Assembly: GCF_023898315.1 (NCBI RefSeq)
Contig: NC_064622.1
Span: 177,526,178-177,590,177, forward strand
Reading direction: 5' to 3'
Origin: Schistocerca nitens
Taxonomy: Eukaryota; Arthropoda; Insecta; Orthoptera; Acrididae
Length of the DNA stretch: 64,000 nt
Within the stretch, counting starts at the first letter, position 1. Each line of letters starts with the position of its first letter. The position numbers and the translations under genes are program-made. The notes under the pieces are model-generated. The model made no database searches and had not been told where the DNA came from. It saw only the letters and a list, made by a program, of their open reading frames with translations. Below are positions 10,679-21,841 of this stretch, one piece after another.

Positions 10679-10810
10679 ACATACCGTACCTACGAGAAAA
10701 GTCGCGACGATTCGACGATGAAGGAGGATGGACTTAATGGCTTAGCTCTGTTGAACATTCACCCTGACACTGATTGTCCCATTTACGATGAGATTTTAAA
10801 GTTCTTATTT
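10679..10810 (+). pseudogene. hAT transposase C-terminal tail (ZMYM/SCAN-type hAT)
   Basis: One frame reads '...TYEKSRDDSTMKEDGLNGLALLNIHPDTD' then a stop at 10807. 'RSTMxEDRLNGLALLNIH' is the conserved end of the dimerisation region of many hAT transposases and their ZMYM-like domesticated relatives. No upstream hAT sequence was identified in the preceding 250 bp, which includes a C-run (10471-10488). Confidence 0.65.
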
Positions 10811-12200
10811 TGATTCTCTCTATTATTTAATGAGTATTTTATTAATTTGGTTGTGTGTTATTATTGATTGATTTTATTTATGGTTTGGTTTAGCGATTTC
10901 TTTCCACTGTTTGCTCATTTTATTTGAGTCCTTTTAATTATGTTTGCTGTGGTTATGAAATCTATATTGCTTACTGCTCTCCGTAAGTTAAAGAATACGG
11001 TAATACCACATGCGTTTCGCAGCAGCAGATCTCGTTGAGTCTTCTTGCTGGAACTTCTCCACCTGAAATCGATAAGGATAATTTATCACTCTACGGAAAT
11101 CGATCGGTACAGCCAAGTGCTATGTTGTGTCGTGTGTATGGAATGTGGCGTCCAAGTTCAGTTCGTGAAATTATTTAGGTCTTCGGAGAAATATTCTCGA
11201 CGAATCCCAAAACCGTGAAAAACTGCAGGTTCGCACCATCAAACCACTTAACACTTCCGAACGACTTGTGTCTTTATAATCACTGAATATTTCTTTTGAA
11301 ATGATTAAGGGTTATGAACTCTACACTTGATACTCCTTTTGTGGTTTTATATGTATTTCTTTTCTTCAATACCAAAAAACATAGATTACTGCCTTAATGG
11401 CGGCTTCCAACAATCTCCTCTCAATCCGACATAGAACATCTCCCTTCCAAATTCCAACATGGAATAATTATCCTCTTTGCCGTAGCTTAATACAGTCTGT
11501 ATATCTTTGCTGTCGGGTTCGCACGGAGATGCTTAACTTTCACAGAGTATTTATCTCACCTGCAGGTATTTTACATTTATCGTCGTTTTAATAGTCCATC
11601 GCACTTTATTTATGGGTTTTTGCATCACGAAACGCTATAAAATTAAGCAATTTGCCAGGAAGAATAGTGGCATAGAATTCATCATTTAAGGAAGAGAACA
11701 GTTGTAACTTTTTATATCATAAGATGGCATTGTCTTGTATATGTGTATAATCAGTTTAAATAAAACTGTCAAACTTAGCACGTGACTTGATTATTTTTTA
11801 TTACGGTAAAAGCAAAGGTAGCTCAAGATATCTTTAGCGCCCCCTCCTTGAGGTTTTTTCCTATCCGCCACTCTTCATGCCTCCTCAAGCGTCGCTTAAG
11901 CACTGACTACAGAAATGTGTGTCTTATGATTAGCTGCTCGATCACTGTTCTTCGATCTTTTTGCTCCCTACCCACGATCCTTGTGCTAGTTGGACTTCTC
12001 GTAGAACTCACAAGCGATCCCTTCCACCTGTTTCCTGCAATTTTTTTTATAGCCACCTTCCTCAATGATCGAAGAGGTCTGGCTTATCTTAGTTTAGCTG
12101 AGGTTGTTCCTTCGTGTTCCCCCTTCATAGTTGAAACGCTCGCTAAACCCGCAGGGCAGAACAGGTGATTACAACTGTGGAAAGGGCCAAATAAGGTTGG
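10811..12200. other. Unassigned AT-rich region
   Basis: The ORFs here (for example 106 codons at 11848-12168) show no motif and have AT-rich third positions. No terminal repeats were found. A CpG-bearing stretch precedes it at 10500-10720. Confidence 0.3.
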
Positions 12201-12441
12201 GGTCAGTTTCACGTTAAAATTGGGATTTATTGTAATTTAATAACACATTTACAACCAAAGCGGCACATAGCCGAACTTTTACAACTACGAGTTTCCAAAA
12301 TGCAATTCTTTCACGGCTGAAGGCCTCCAAACAAGAAATTTTAAAAATCAACAAGATAAAAATGCAGTTAAAATAGCAAATAAAATAATTAAAATATATT
12401 TTTATTACAGCTAGGCTGAAAGCCTCAAGGCAAAAGTGGAT
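12201..12441. repeat. AT-rich repeat with 'ggctgaaggcc'-like motifs, left part
   Basis: Motifs cggctgaaggcctcc (12318) and aggctgaaagcctcaagg (12413) recur on the far side of the LINE as aggctgaaggcccac (15368) and aaaggtagaaggtcgc (15425). With the LINE removed, the motif spacing is roughly 60-100 bp, which suggests a degenerate tandem array or the arm of a larger repeat. The left boundary is not known. Confidence 0.45.
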
Positions 12442-12461
12442 GTTTGTTGTTGTTGTGGTCT

Positions 12462-14466
12462 TCAGTCCTGAGACTGGTTTGATGCAGCTCTCCATGCTAC
12501 TCTATCCTGTGCAAGCTTCTTCATCTCCCAGTACCTACTGCAACCTACATCCTTCTGAATCTGCTTAGTGTATTGATCTCTTGGTCTCCCTCTACGATTT
12601 TTACCCTCCACACTGCCCTCCAATGCTAAATTTGTGATCCCTTGATGCCTCAAAACATGTCCTACCAACCGATCCCTTCTTCTAGTCACGTTGTGCCACA
12701 AACTTCTCTTCTCCCCAATCCTATTCAATACCTCCTCCTTAGTTACGTGATCTACCCACCTTATCTTCAGCATTCTTCTGTAGCACCACGTTTCGAAAGC
12801 TTCTATTCTCTTCTTGTCCAAACTGGTTATCGTCCATGTTTCACTTCTATACATGGCTACACTCCATACAAATACTTTCAGAAATGACTTCCTGACACTT
12901 AAATCTATACTCGATGTTAACAAATTTCTCTTCTTCAGAAACGATTTCCTTGCCATTGGCAGTCTACATTTTATATCCTCTCTACTTCGACCATCATCAG
13001 TTATTTTACTCCCTAAATAGCAAAACTCCTTTACTACTTTAAGTGTCTCATTTCCTAATCTAATCCCCTCAGCATCACCCGATTTAATTTGACTACATTC
13101 CATTATCCTCGTTTTGCTTTTGTTGATGTTCATCTTATATCCTCCTTTCAAGACACTGTCCATTCCGTTCAACTGCTCTTCCAAGTCCTTCGCTGTCTCT
13201 GACAGAATTACAACGTCATCGGCGATCCTCAAAGTTTTTATTTCTTCTCCATGAATTTTAAGACCTACTCCGAATTTTTCTTTTGTTTCCTTTACTGCTT
13301 GCTCAATATACAGATTGAATAACAGCGGGGAGAGACTACAACCCTGTCTCACTCCTTTCCCAACCACTGCTTCCCTTTCATGCCCCTCGACTCTTATAAC
13401 TGCCATCTGGTTTCTGTACAAATTGTAAATAGCGTTTCGCTCCCTGTATTTTACCCCTGCCACCTTCAGAATTTGAAAGAGAGTATTCCAGTTAACGTTG
13501 TCAAAAGCTTTCTCTAAGTCTACAAATGCTAGAAACGTAGGTTTGCCTTTTCTTAATCTTTCTTCTAAGATAAGTCTTAAGGTTAGTATTGCCTCACGTG
13601 TTCCAACATTTCTACGGAATCCAAACTGATCTTCCCCGAGGTCCGCTTCTACCAGTTTTTCCATTCGTCTGTAAAGAATTCGCGTTAGTATTTTGCAGCT
13701 GTGACTTATTAAACTGATAGTTCGGTAATTTTCACATCTGTCAACACCTGTTTTCTTTGGGATTGGAATTAAATTTATTCTTCTTGAAGACTGTGGGTAT
13801 TTCGCCTGTCTCATACATCTTGCTCACCAGATGGTAGAGTTTTGTCATGACTGGTTCTCCCAAGGCCATCAGTAGTTCTAATGGAATGTTGTCTACTCCC
13901 GGTGCCTTGTTTCGACCCAGGTCTTTCAGTGCTCTGTCAAACTCTTCACGCAGTATCTTATCTCCCATTTCATCTTCATCTACATCCTCTTCCATTTCCA
14001 TAATATTGTCCTCAAGTACATCGCCCTTGTATAAACCCTCTATATACTCCTTCCACCTGTCTGCCTTCCCTTCTTTGCTTAGAACTGGGTTGCCATCTGA
14101 GCTCTTGATATTCATACAAATGGTTCTCTTCTCTCCAAAGGCCTCTTTAATTTTCCTGTAGGCAGTATCTATCTTACCCCTAGTGAGACAAGCCTCTACA
14201 TCCTTACATTTGTCCTCTAGCCATCCCTGCTTAGCTATTTTGCACTTCCTGTCGATCTCATTTTTGAGACTTTTGTATTCCTTTTTGCCTGCTTCATTTA
14301 CTGCATTTTTATATTTTCTCCTTTCATCAATTAAATTCAATATTTCCTCTGTTACCCAAGGATTTCTACTAACCCTCGTCATTTTACCTATTTGATCCTC
14401 TGCTGCCTTCACTACTTCATCCCTCAGAGCTACCCATTCTTCTTCTACTGTATTTCTTTTCCCCAT
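12462..14466 (-). pseudogene. LINE linker and reverse transcriptase
   Basis: The linker (13741-14466) ends with 'PGVDNIPLELLMALGEPVMTKLYHLVSKMYETGEIP', the RT entry region. A frame change near 13780 leads into the RT (12462-13814): 'NYRTISLISHSCKILTRIL', 'TFLAFVDLEKAFDNVNW' (first Asp), 'GVRQGCSLSPLLFNLYIE' and 'LRIADDVVILSE'. The last block has Ile where the family has Phe or Tyr before A-D-D. The C-terminal part has 'YRRMLKIRWVDHVTKEEVL' and 'GRPRDQY', common to RTE-type proteins. A 450-codon stretch is still open, which points to a fairly young but dead copy. Confidence 0.9.
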
Positions 14467-14475
14467 TCCTGTCTA

Positions 14476-15326
14476 TTGTTCCCTTATGCTCTCCCTGAAA
14501 CTCTCTACAACCTCTGGTTTTTTCAGTTTATCCAGGTCCCATCTCCTTAAATTCCCACCTTTTTGCAGTTTCTTCAGTTTCAGTCTGCAGTTCATAACCA
14601 ATAGATTGCGGTCAGAATCCACATCTGCCCCCGGAAATGTCTTACAATTTAAAACCTGGTTCCTAAATCTCTGTCTTACCATTATATAATCTATCTGATA
14701 CCTTTTAGTATTTCCAGGATTCTTCCAGGTATACAACTTTCTTCTATGATTCTTGAACCAAGTGTTAGCTATGATTAAGTTATGCTCTGTGCAAAATTCT
14801 ACAAGGCGGCTTCCTCTTTCATTTCTTCCCCCCAATCCATATTCACCTACTATGTTTCCTTCTCTCCCTTTTCCTACTGACGAATTCCAGTCACCCATGA
14901 CTATTAAATTTTCGTCTCCCTTCACTACCTGAATAATTTCTTTTATCTCGTCATACATTTCATCAATTTCTTCATCATCTGCAGAGCTAGTTGGCATATA
15001 AACTTGTACTGCTGTAGTAGGTGGGCTTCGTGTCTATCTTGGCCACAATAATGCGTTCACTATGCTGTTTGTAGTAGCTAAAACGCACTCCTATTTTTTT
15101 ATTCATTATTAAACCTACTCCTGCATTACCCCTATTTGATTTTGTATTTATAACCCTGTAATCGCCTGACCAAAAGTCTTGTTCCTCCTGCCACCGAGCT
15201 TCACTAATTCCCACTATATCTAACTTTAACCTATCCATTTCCCTTTTTAAATTTTCTAACCTACCTGCCCGATTAAGGGATCTGACATTCCACGCTCCGA
15301 TCCGTAGAACGCCAGCTTTCTTTCTC
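14476..15326 (-). pseudogene. LINE endonuclease domain (APE-like)
   Basis: Motifs in order are 'RIGAWNVRSLN' (Asn), 'VGISEARWQ' (Glu), 'NLIVMGDWNSSVG' (Asp and Asn) and 'QIDYIMV' (Asp), ending in 'DSDRNLLVMNCRL'. The last block normally reads S-D-H, so the catalytic His is replaced by Arg. A one-base frame change lies near 15025, before 'VYMPTSSADDEEID'. An in-frame TAG at about 14473-14475 separates this part from the linker. Its original role is nicking the target strand to prime reverse transcription. Confidence 0.85.
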
Positions 15327-15337
15327 CAAAAGTGGAT

Positions 15338-17196
15338 AGACAAACATAAACAAGCTGCAATGCAAAGGCTGAAGGCCCACAATAAAATTTTGATGATTTT
15401 AAAATAAATTAGCATAACCTTTCAAAGGTAGAAGGTCGCAAAGTTTTGCTTAAAGTTTAATTTTATGAATAAGGTTCCAAGCGGCTGTGATAGATTATAA
15501 ACAGACAATTAAACACCGGTGAGAAAAACAGTAAAGGAAACGGCACTCAGAAGCCTCCAGGGAGGTCGGTCTGCCTTCGTTCACTTAGGTGAGACAGGTG
15601 GTGAGCCCAGCTACTCTTGATCCCTCGGAACCCAACCAGGGAACAGCTACGGACCGACCGACACAACGACTTGCTTGCCACCAATCAGTACATGAGAACT
15701 CAAACACAAAGGGTTACGAACGTGATTATCCACAATAAAATATGTATTAGCTGTGAAAACTTCACACCATGTTGGGCAGCGACAACAGGTGAGAAAAGGA
15801 CGCTGCCTGAAATTACGTTAATGGCCAGGGCAGATAACCAGAACACTAACGGCCGCAATGCAAAAAACTCCGCTGGTACACTTGAATTGTAGTCAACCAG
15901 TGTAGTTAATTCCAGAGCATGGCGGCTAAATTTCAGCAATAGAAACACTCGGTGTTGCTCACAGGGAAACCTCCCCAACAGCGAATCACCGAAACGAATC
16001 ACACAACATGAATGCACGTGACTTGGGTAGTTGAAACCACTACTCAACTTTGATGTCCTGGGTCGGTGAACCACGAAGCTCGTAGCGATCGCACAGCTCC
16101 ACACACACTCCGACACCGCGCAGGGACCGCCACTGGACCCAGCCGTCTGCATTGCGCGGAGATAACTTCCCTGGTCCGCGGCAGCCGACCAACGACCCGC
16201 TGGTCCGTCCGCGATTGCTGCTCCGTAGCGACTGCACTGCTAGTGCGTCTCCCACTCACTTCCAGACACACGACGGCGGAAATACTTGCTCGGACCCAAC
16301 CATGCACTGGAAACACGCCCATTGGCTAAGCGACATCCCCGCACCAGGAAGGGATCGACCAAAGTTCCACAAGATGGTGATTGAAGGAGCCCAGAAGCGC
16401 TCGGAGAACCAGTTACACGTTGCCCGACGAGACGACCGACCTCTCAGAGGCAGTACGCCGACAACTTTTAAAATAACTTGTCAAAGGAAATAACGGCAAC
16501 TACACACACAACCTGACAAACACTTCCCCGAAGACCTGAACGATACCCAGTAGTAACTAAGCACGCACGAAGACAAGTCGGGAGTCGACGCACACACACA
16601 CAGCCGACTCATGAACGATCGGCGAGCCAAAACGCGTCGTCTGGTAGGACCGACCGACGATCCATCAAGACCGTGGCCCGGCTCAAGTGATGCGTGGCAG
16701 CAATGGTCGGGCGAGCCATGCTGACGCAGACCTCACTGCTGCTCCAACCCGACTGCACTAGTGCCGCATTACAACTCCCCGATTGGCAGGTCCGGACTGC
16801 GCTCCAGACGCGTTCCAACTGTCTGGCAGACCCGAACTCGCTGATGACAGACAACGACCGGGAAGTAATAGCAGTCGAGCAAAGATACTACGAGAGGGGA
16901 TATATCGATACGCGCTGCTAGCGCCGGTCACTGTCAGGCAAAGCAGCAACTAAGTGACAGTAGTAATTTAAATTAACGTAGTGAGTTGGAAGTACATTAA
17001 AAACAGGGTGTAAAATACATGATGGCGGCAACACGAGTCACGCACGGCTCAAAGTCACATCATCAACAGACTCCTTTAGAAGGGTTTTGAAGGGTCCCTG
17101 ACGTATTTGTTACTTAGGTGACATTCAGTGACTAGTCCACTTTCGAAGTCGCTGAGCTTTCCTGATCTTTGAATTCTGCTATGAAGACACACTATC
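15338..17196. other. CpG-rich region, probably repeated, no gene identified
   Basis: After the LINE the ggctgaaggcc-type motifs continue to about 15440. From about 15530 to 16950 the base composition rises to a GC- and CpG-rich stretch with several overlapping ORFs on both strands (60-150 codons), none with a motif. GC3 does not single out one frame. The text feels like a recalled dispersed locust repeat, but that is not certain. The alternative is a CpG-rich promoter or 5' exon of an unrecognised gene. Confidence 0.35.
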
Positions 17197-17401
17197 AAAA
17201 AAATGTTCAAATGTGTGTGAAATCTTATGGGACTTAACTGCTAAGGTCATCAGTCCCTAAGCTGACACACTACTTAGCCTAAATTATTCGAAGGACAAAC
17301 ACACACACACCCATGCCCGAGGGAGGACTCGAACCTCCGCCGAGACCAGCCGTACAGTCCCTGACTGCAGCGCCTCAGACCGCTCAGCTAATCCCGCGCG
17401 G
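17197..17401 (-). mobile_element. SINE family C, reverse strand, full length
   Basis: An A-run and atgttcaaatgtgtgtgaaa form the 3' end at the left. The body (gggacttaactgctaaggtc) is the reverse of the shared core. The B box (reverse gaggactcgaacctccgcc) and the head ending gctaatcccgcgcgg lie on the right. The family differs from A in the tRNA-like head and the 3' end. No clear duplication was found. Confidence 0.9.
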
Positions 17402-17529
17402 AGACCCAGTATCCCCGCCTCCATTTTTACTGGCGGGTCCGCGTCTCATGACATCTGCTGGTCAGTTTCACGTTTAAATACGGATATCGGGATGTTTTTC
17501 ACAATATAGTGTAGATTACATAGACTAAC

Positions 17530-18026
17530 TGTGGTGTCACCGCCAGACACCACACTTGCTAGGTGGTAGCTTTAAATCGGCCGCGGTCCATTAGTACATG
17601 TCGGACCCGCGTGTCGCCACTGTCAGTGATCGCAGACCGAGCGCCACCACACGGCAGGTCTCGAGAGACGGACTAGCACTCGCCCCAGTTGTACGGACGA
17701 CTTAGCTAGCGATGCACACTGACGAAGCCTCGCTCATTTGCAGAGCAGATAGTTAGAATAGCCTTCAGCTAAGTCAATGGCTACGACCTAGCAATGCGCC
17801 ATTAGCATTACATTGCATGTATCTACAGAGTCTCACTTGTATCGTCAAGAGCGATGTACAACAATGATGGATTAAAGTTAAGTATTCCAGCAGCTACGTA
17901 CTTTTCTTTATAGCATTCATTACGTATCCTGTTTCAGACCTCACGCCAGCCTGCGTGAGTTAACGCGTGCATTCGGCCTCCTCAACCAAGTAGTGTGCGT
18001 AGTGTTGGCTAACTGCTAACACTACA
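17530..18026 (+). repeat. Solo LTR of an LTR retrotransposon (fossil)
   Basis: A 497-bp unit begins tgtggtgtcaccgccagac and ends ctgctaacactaca (TG...CA). It is flanked by a 5-bp duplication CTAAC (17525-17529 and 18027-18031). No internal region is present on either side, so it is the product of LTR-LTR recombination. It is unrelated in sequence to the LTRs at 30615 and 58548. The family is probably Ty3/gypsy-type. Confidence 0.85.
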
Positions 18027-18031
18027 CTAAC

Positions 18032-18600
18032 AAATGGACATCTTGTGTTCTAAATCTTTTGACTATATATGGTCTAGCGCAACTCAGTTACTGTTCTCCG
18101 ATAACATCGATTAAGATACTGAATCTCCGATCGACTACGTGCTGAGTGACGTCTCGAACACTGTCGATCTGCTCTGTTTGCGCACCAGTCACCTTGCGCG
18201 GTGCGCTGTTAGTAAACACTTTCACAACCGCCCGTCCAGACGAATCTCACACATGGCCGTCTCGAGTGTCGCGCCGTAAGCGAGAACTGACTCGACAATA
18301 GCTGCAGCGGCGCCCCAGTCAGGCTATTCAGCGAATGTAGCCGCTTGCGCAAGGCAAGCACTGGGAGGCGGCGCCCCTGACTCGTGCGCAGCGCGTCCTT
18401 CAGATCACGTGTTTGCGTCAGGGGGAGCGTCTACTTCTAGGCTGACCAGAATTCCCTTAACATTACAAAGAGCTTCTATAACTGTAATAGACAGCAGTTT
18501 GGAAAATTCTACAATAACTTTAAATCTTTCGTTCGGTATGCAGTTGCTGCGTAATACGTGATACCGATAGAGCTGAAAATATCTACATCAGTACTTCGCA
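18032..18600. other. CpG-bearing spacer
   Basis: GC-rich between about 18160 and 18440 (gcggcgccccagtcagg and similar). No ORF of note and no recognised repeat. Confidence 0.3.
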
Positions 18601-18639
18601 AGCCACTTGACGATGTGTGGCGGTTGGTATTTCTGGTGT

Positions 18640-19600
18640 CATTATCTGATCCGTCTTCCCTTTTCTACTCGCGAGTGACGGGAGAAAAAATTATTGTCGG
18701 TAAGCGTCTGCATTAGCTCCAATTTCTCGAATTTTTTCCTTGTGGTCATTTCGCGAGGCGTACGTGAGACGAAGTAATATGTTGTCCGACTCTTGTCCGA
18801 AAATATTATCTCCAAATTTCAATAGTAAACCTCCCTGCGATGCACAACGCCTTTCTTCTAGCGTCTGCCGTTGAAGGTTGTTGAGAATCTCTGTAACGCT
18901 CTCGCACCTACTAAACGGTTCCGTGAGGAAGACGCGTTGCTCCTCGTCGGATCTTCTCAACCTTTTCTATTAGTCCTACCTGGTTAGTGTCCCAGATTTA
19001 TGAACAACACTCAAGAATCGATCTAACAAGCGCCTTGTAAGTCACTTCTTTAGTGGATGACTTTCATTTCCTTAAGATTCTTCCTATGTATCTCAGCCTG
19101 ACATCTGCTTTTTCTTCTTCTTCTTCTTCTTCTTCTTTTTTTTATGGTGTGCCATCATTACACATAAGGACGCTTTGAGTAGTTACTCCTAGATATTTTA
19201 CGGTTTCCAGCAGTTTATCATCAAAGATGTAATTGTACAATAGTGGACTTCTTCTCCTATGTGTGTCCAAAATGTTAAATTTATTTACGTTCAGGGTGAA
19301 CTGCCATAACCTGCACCATTCATCAAACCTCTGCAGGTCATGCTGCAAACATTGTCTTCTGGCGTTGCTACTTTCTTATAGACAACCCCATTATCTGCGA
19401 TTAGCCTTATATAGCATCAGACATTGTCTACATCATCATTTACAGACACTATCAACAGTAACGGTCCTACCACACTTCTCTGGGGTAAATCAGGTTGTAA
19501 CCTTTGGAGTTCCACAAACTGTTTCTATAAAACATTTAAGTGTCACAATGCTTGTTCCTTATAGAGAGGACTTGCGTTGTAAATAAATCAGGTGCCATGC
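18640..19600 (-). pseudogene. LINE remnant (CR1/Jockey-like RT), reverse strand
   Basis: The reverse strand holds, from right to left, a 'PQ(G)SVVGPLLLIVSVND' block near 19470-19500, 'YIRLIADNGVVYKK' near 19400 (the A-D-D active site changed to A-D-N), 'CRGLMNGAGYGSSP' frame debris, 'LQRFDEWCRLWQFTLNVNKFNILD' at 19260-19340, and a C-terminal 'SVTEILNNLQRQTLEERRCASQ' at 18830-18900. A CTT microsatellite (19109-19137) interrupts it. Many frame changes. Old. Confidence 0.75.
19109..19142. repeat. (CTT)n microsatellite
   Basis: About nine TTC/CTT units followed by a T-run, within the LINE remnant. Confidence 0.9.
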
Positions 19601-19689
19601 GTCAGTAAGTAGTATCAGAGTCTTTGACATCCCAACCAGATTTTACGCTTAGGAGAAAGTAATAATTCTGAAAAAGACAGAATATGACA

Positions 19690-19800
19690 GCAACGATGTT
19701 ACATGTAAGAGCACCTGACGATGGCAATATGCCGAAATGGGCTCATCGTGAATGATATAAAATATAAACAATTTACATAGCAGTGTAGCCGGTTATTATT
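19690..19800 (+). repeat. Penelope-like 3' tail motif
   Basis: The stretch cctgacgatggcaatatgccgaaatggg has the 'gatgatgg-stem-gccgaaa' arrangement seen in 3' ends of Penelope-like elements. It is followed by A-rich sequence. Short, so weakly supported. Confidence 0.4.
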
Positions 19801-19818
19801 CATAATAATCATGTGATT

Positions 19819-20001
19819 GGCTCTGAGCACTATGGGACTTAACTTCTGAGGACATCAGTCCCCTAGAACTTAGAACTACTTAAACCTTAACCAAAGGACA
19901 TCACACACATCGATGCCCGAGGTAGGATTCGAACCTGCGACCGTAGCGGTCGCGCGGTTCCAGACTGTAGCGCCTAGAACCGCTCGGCCACTCCGGCCGG
20001 C
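19819..20001 (-). mobile_element. SINE family A, reverse strand, nearly full length
   Basis: A perfect 12-bp duplication AATCATGTGATT (19807-19818 and 20002-20013). The head ends gccactccggccggc. The extreme 3' end (the usual ttcaaatggctctga) is shortened to ggctctgag. Confidence 0.92.
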
Positions 20002-20286
20002 AATCATGTGATTAAAAGACATATTTTGACTGCAGACCCCAAAGAACAAAAGTTAAACATTATTCCCTTTTCGTGTAGTGGAGCTTTCTTCAACATCACG
20101 AATTTTTTTATTAAATACTAGGGCAGTTCATCTTATTTTGGACACCCTATAATGATGTGGTGTATTGCGTTCATTACCAGCTTAAATGTTTCCCTTCTTT
20201 TTTCAAAGTCGATCTTTCTTGTACTTGTCTGTCGTTGATGGTTTTGTGATTTTTCAAAGTAATACCATTCCTGTGTTGAAAACTAA

Positions 20287-20450
20287 GTTTCAATGGATCT
20301 TCCCCTGAAGATGACGGATACACAATCCATTGAAACGTTGCGACTAGAAGACGACGCCACTCGGCTGATAACCTGTGAAGATTTCATAGCCGAAATACGC
20401 CGAGAGAGCCTGCAATCGCATTTAATAGTAATTTCCAACCAAGCTGATTA
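20287..20450 (+). repeat. Penelope-like tail with a 12-bp inverted repeat
   Basis: Arms GTTTCAATGGAT (20287-20298) and ATCCATTGAAAC (20325-20336) enclose cttcccctgaagatgacgg. Next comes gcgactagaagacgacgccac, recalled as a common locust repeat tail. The gaagatg motif plus the inverted repeat resemble Penelope-like 3' ends. Confidence 0.4.
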
Positions 20451-20824
20451 TTCCCTTTTTGTGCACAGTATTTCTAAGACCCTTCTAGTTGTCTTCATTG
20501 GGTGCCACCAGCTATGGTTTTAAATATGGTCTTTATATGGGGCTCCACCCAGACTAGTAGCATACGTAAGGTCACTTACAAATAAAGAAACGGCTGACTC
20601 TGTCGCTGAAACGTAATGCGCAAAAGAGGGAACTTCAGCTAGTTTGGAAACCGTACTAGCATGCATTTTTTCTCTCACACAGTATCGCTGTGTGTGCTGT
20701 GACATACGGGTTGGCTGAGAGGATATGTACCATGCGTGCATAGTTGTATCTCGAGGATAGAATCCTTTGTCGGGCGTAGAACTTGAATAACGAGGCTCTG
20801 CACAAATGCAAATATAAACTCTGT

Positions 20825-21410
20825 AATGCCAAAATGCAGTGTAATTTTTGCCAAATACGGTGTTATTTTTGCTAAATTTGGCGTTATTTTCTATTAAGTT
20901 CAGTGTTATTTTTTGCCAAAGTCGGTATTACCTTTTTGCCTTACTTTTTGCCAAATATGATGTTATTTTTTGCCAAATTTATTGTTATTTTTTCCCAAGT
21001 TTGATGTTAATTTTTGCTTGGTTGGGTGTTATTTTTGCCAAATTCGACATTCTTTTCTAGGCAAATTCGATTTTATTTTTTAGCAAGTTTACAGGTACTT
21101 TTTAGTCAAATTCGGCGTTATTTTTTGCCGTATATGGTGTGATTGTTTGCCATGTTCGGTGGATTTTTTCGGCAAATTCGATATTATCTTTTTGCCAAAT
21201 TTGATGTTACTTATTTGGAAAACTAGACGTTACTTTTTAGCCAAATTCGGTGTTAGTTTTTGCCAAACGCGATTGTCATTTTTGCCAAATTCGGTATTTT
21301 TTCAAATTCATGTTTTTTTGTAAAAGTCAATATTGTTTTCTCTAAATTCTGTGCTTTTTTGCCAAATGCCTCGTTAGTTTTGCATACTATTGTGCTATTT
21401 TTGTCACCAC
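20825..21410. repeat. Degenerate minisatellite, unit about 25-29 bp
   Basis: About twenty diverged copies of a unit close to TTTTTGCCAAATTCGGTGTTA run head to tail. Examples begin at 20846 (tttttgccaaatacggtgtt), 20945, 21034, 21240 and 21277. Spacing varies by a few bases and the copies differ strongly, so the array is old. No coding frame follows the periodicity. Confidence 0.85.
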
Positions 21411-21841
21411 ATCAAAGTTCGTTAGGCAGAAAATGAACTATCTGTTTAAAACCGTGCGCAAACCTAAGCCTTCTGGAGCTTAGAAGTCAATACGCAGTTT
21501 TAACATTCAGTAACTAATCAGTTACGAGTATTAGTAAACTGAGGCCCTGAGGTTTATAACATTTTTATATGGCAGAATCAAACATATCGCGATATTTCGT
21601 AAAAATCGTAGATTCCGCGTTATTTCTCTAAAAACCACTTATTTCCAGTTATTTTTCGCGTTATCGTTTTTCGGAAATTACCTTGTCCCTTCCAATAAAA
21701 CTTACGCTTGACTAATTTCAGGACTTTCGACAGCATGCTCCCTACCTGAGAGTCTATCTTGTGTTAGTAAATGTGACAGAAGCTACGCTTAGCTTCCTTG
21801 TTTGTGCTCACAGTGTAACTCGTGTATGTCTGTGTGTGCAG

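Larger units (their letters stand above)
12442..15326 (-). mobile_element. RTE-like non-LTR retrotransposon, endonuclease plus RT, recently inserted
   Basis: An 11-bp duplication CAAAAGTGGAT (12431-12441 and 15327-15337) brackets 2885 bp. Read on the reverse strand, the 5' end starts just upstream of an APE-type endonuclease and the 3' end is a short T/G-rich tail (tgttgttgttgtgg at 12442-12460). There is no ORF1, so the copy is 5'-truncated or belongs to a single-ORF clade. RTE/BovB-like is inferred from the endonuclease-RT layout and the long C-terminal region. The components are listed separately. Confidence 0.9.

Noticed and set aside
15700-16493. Overlapping frames of 80-150 codons on both strands in the CpG-rich stretch
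   Set aside because: Several frames are open at once owing to low AT content. None has a domain or consistent third-position bias.
12201-17474. A 15-bp exact direct repeat ggtcagtttcacgtt at 12201 and 17460 that might bound a 5.2 kb element
   Set aside because: A 15-bp match is expected by chance about once or twice among all pairs in a window of this size, and neither side shows element termini.
20825-21410. CRISPR-like array
   Set aside because: Units are degenerate, there are no unique spacers of constant length, and the context is eukaryotic.
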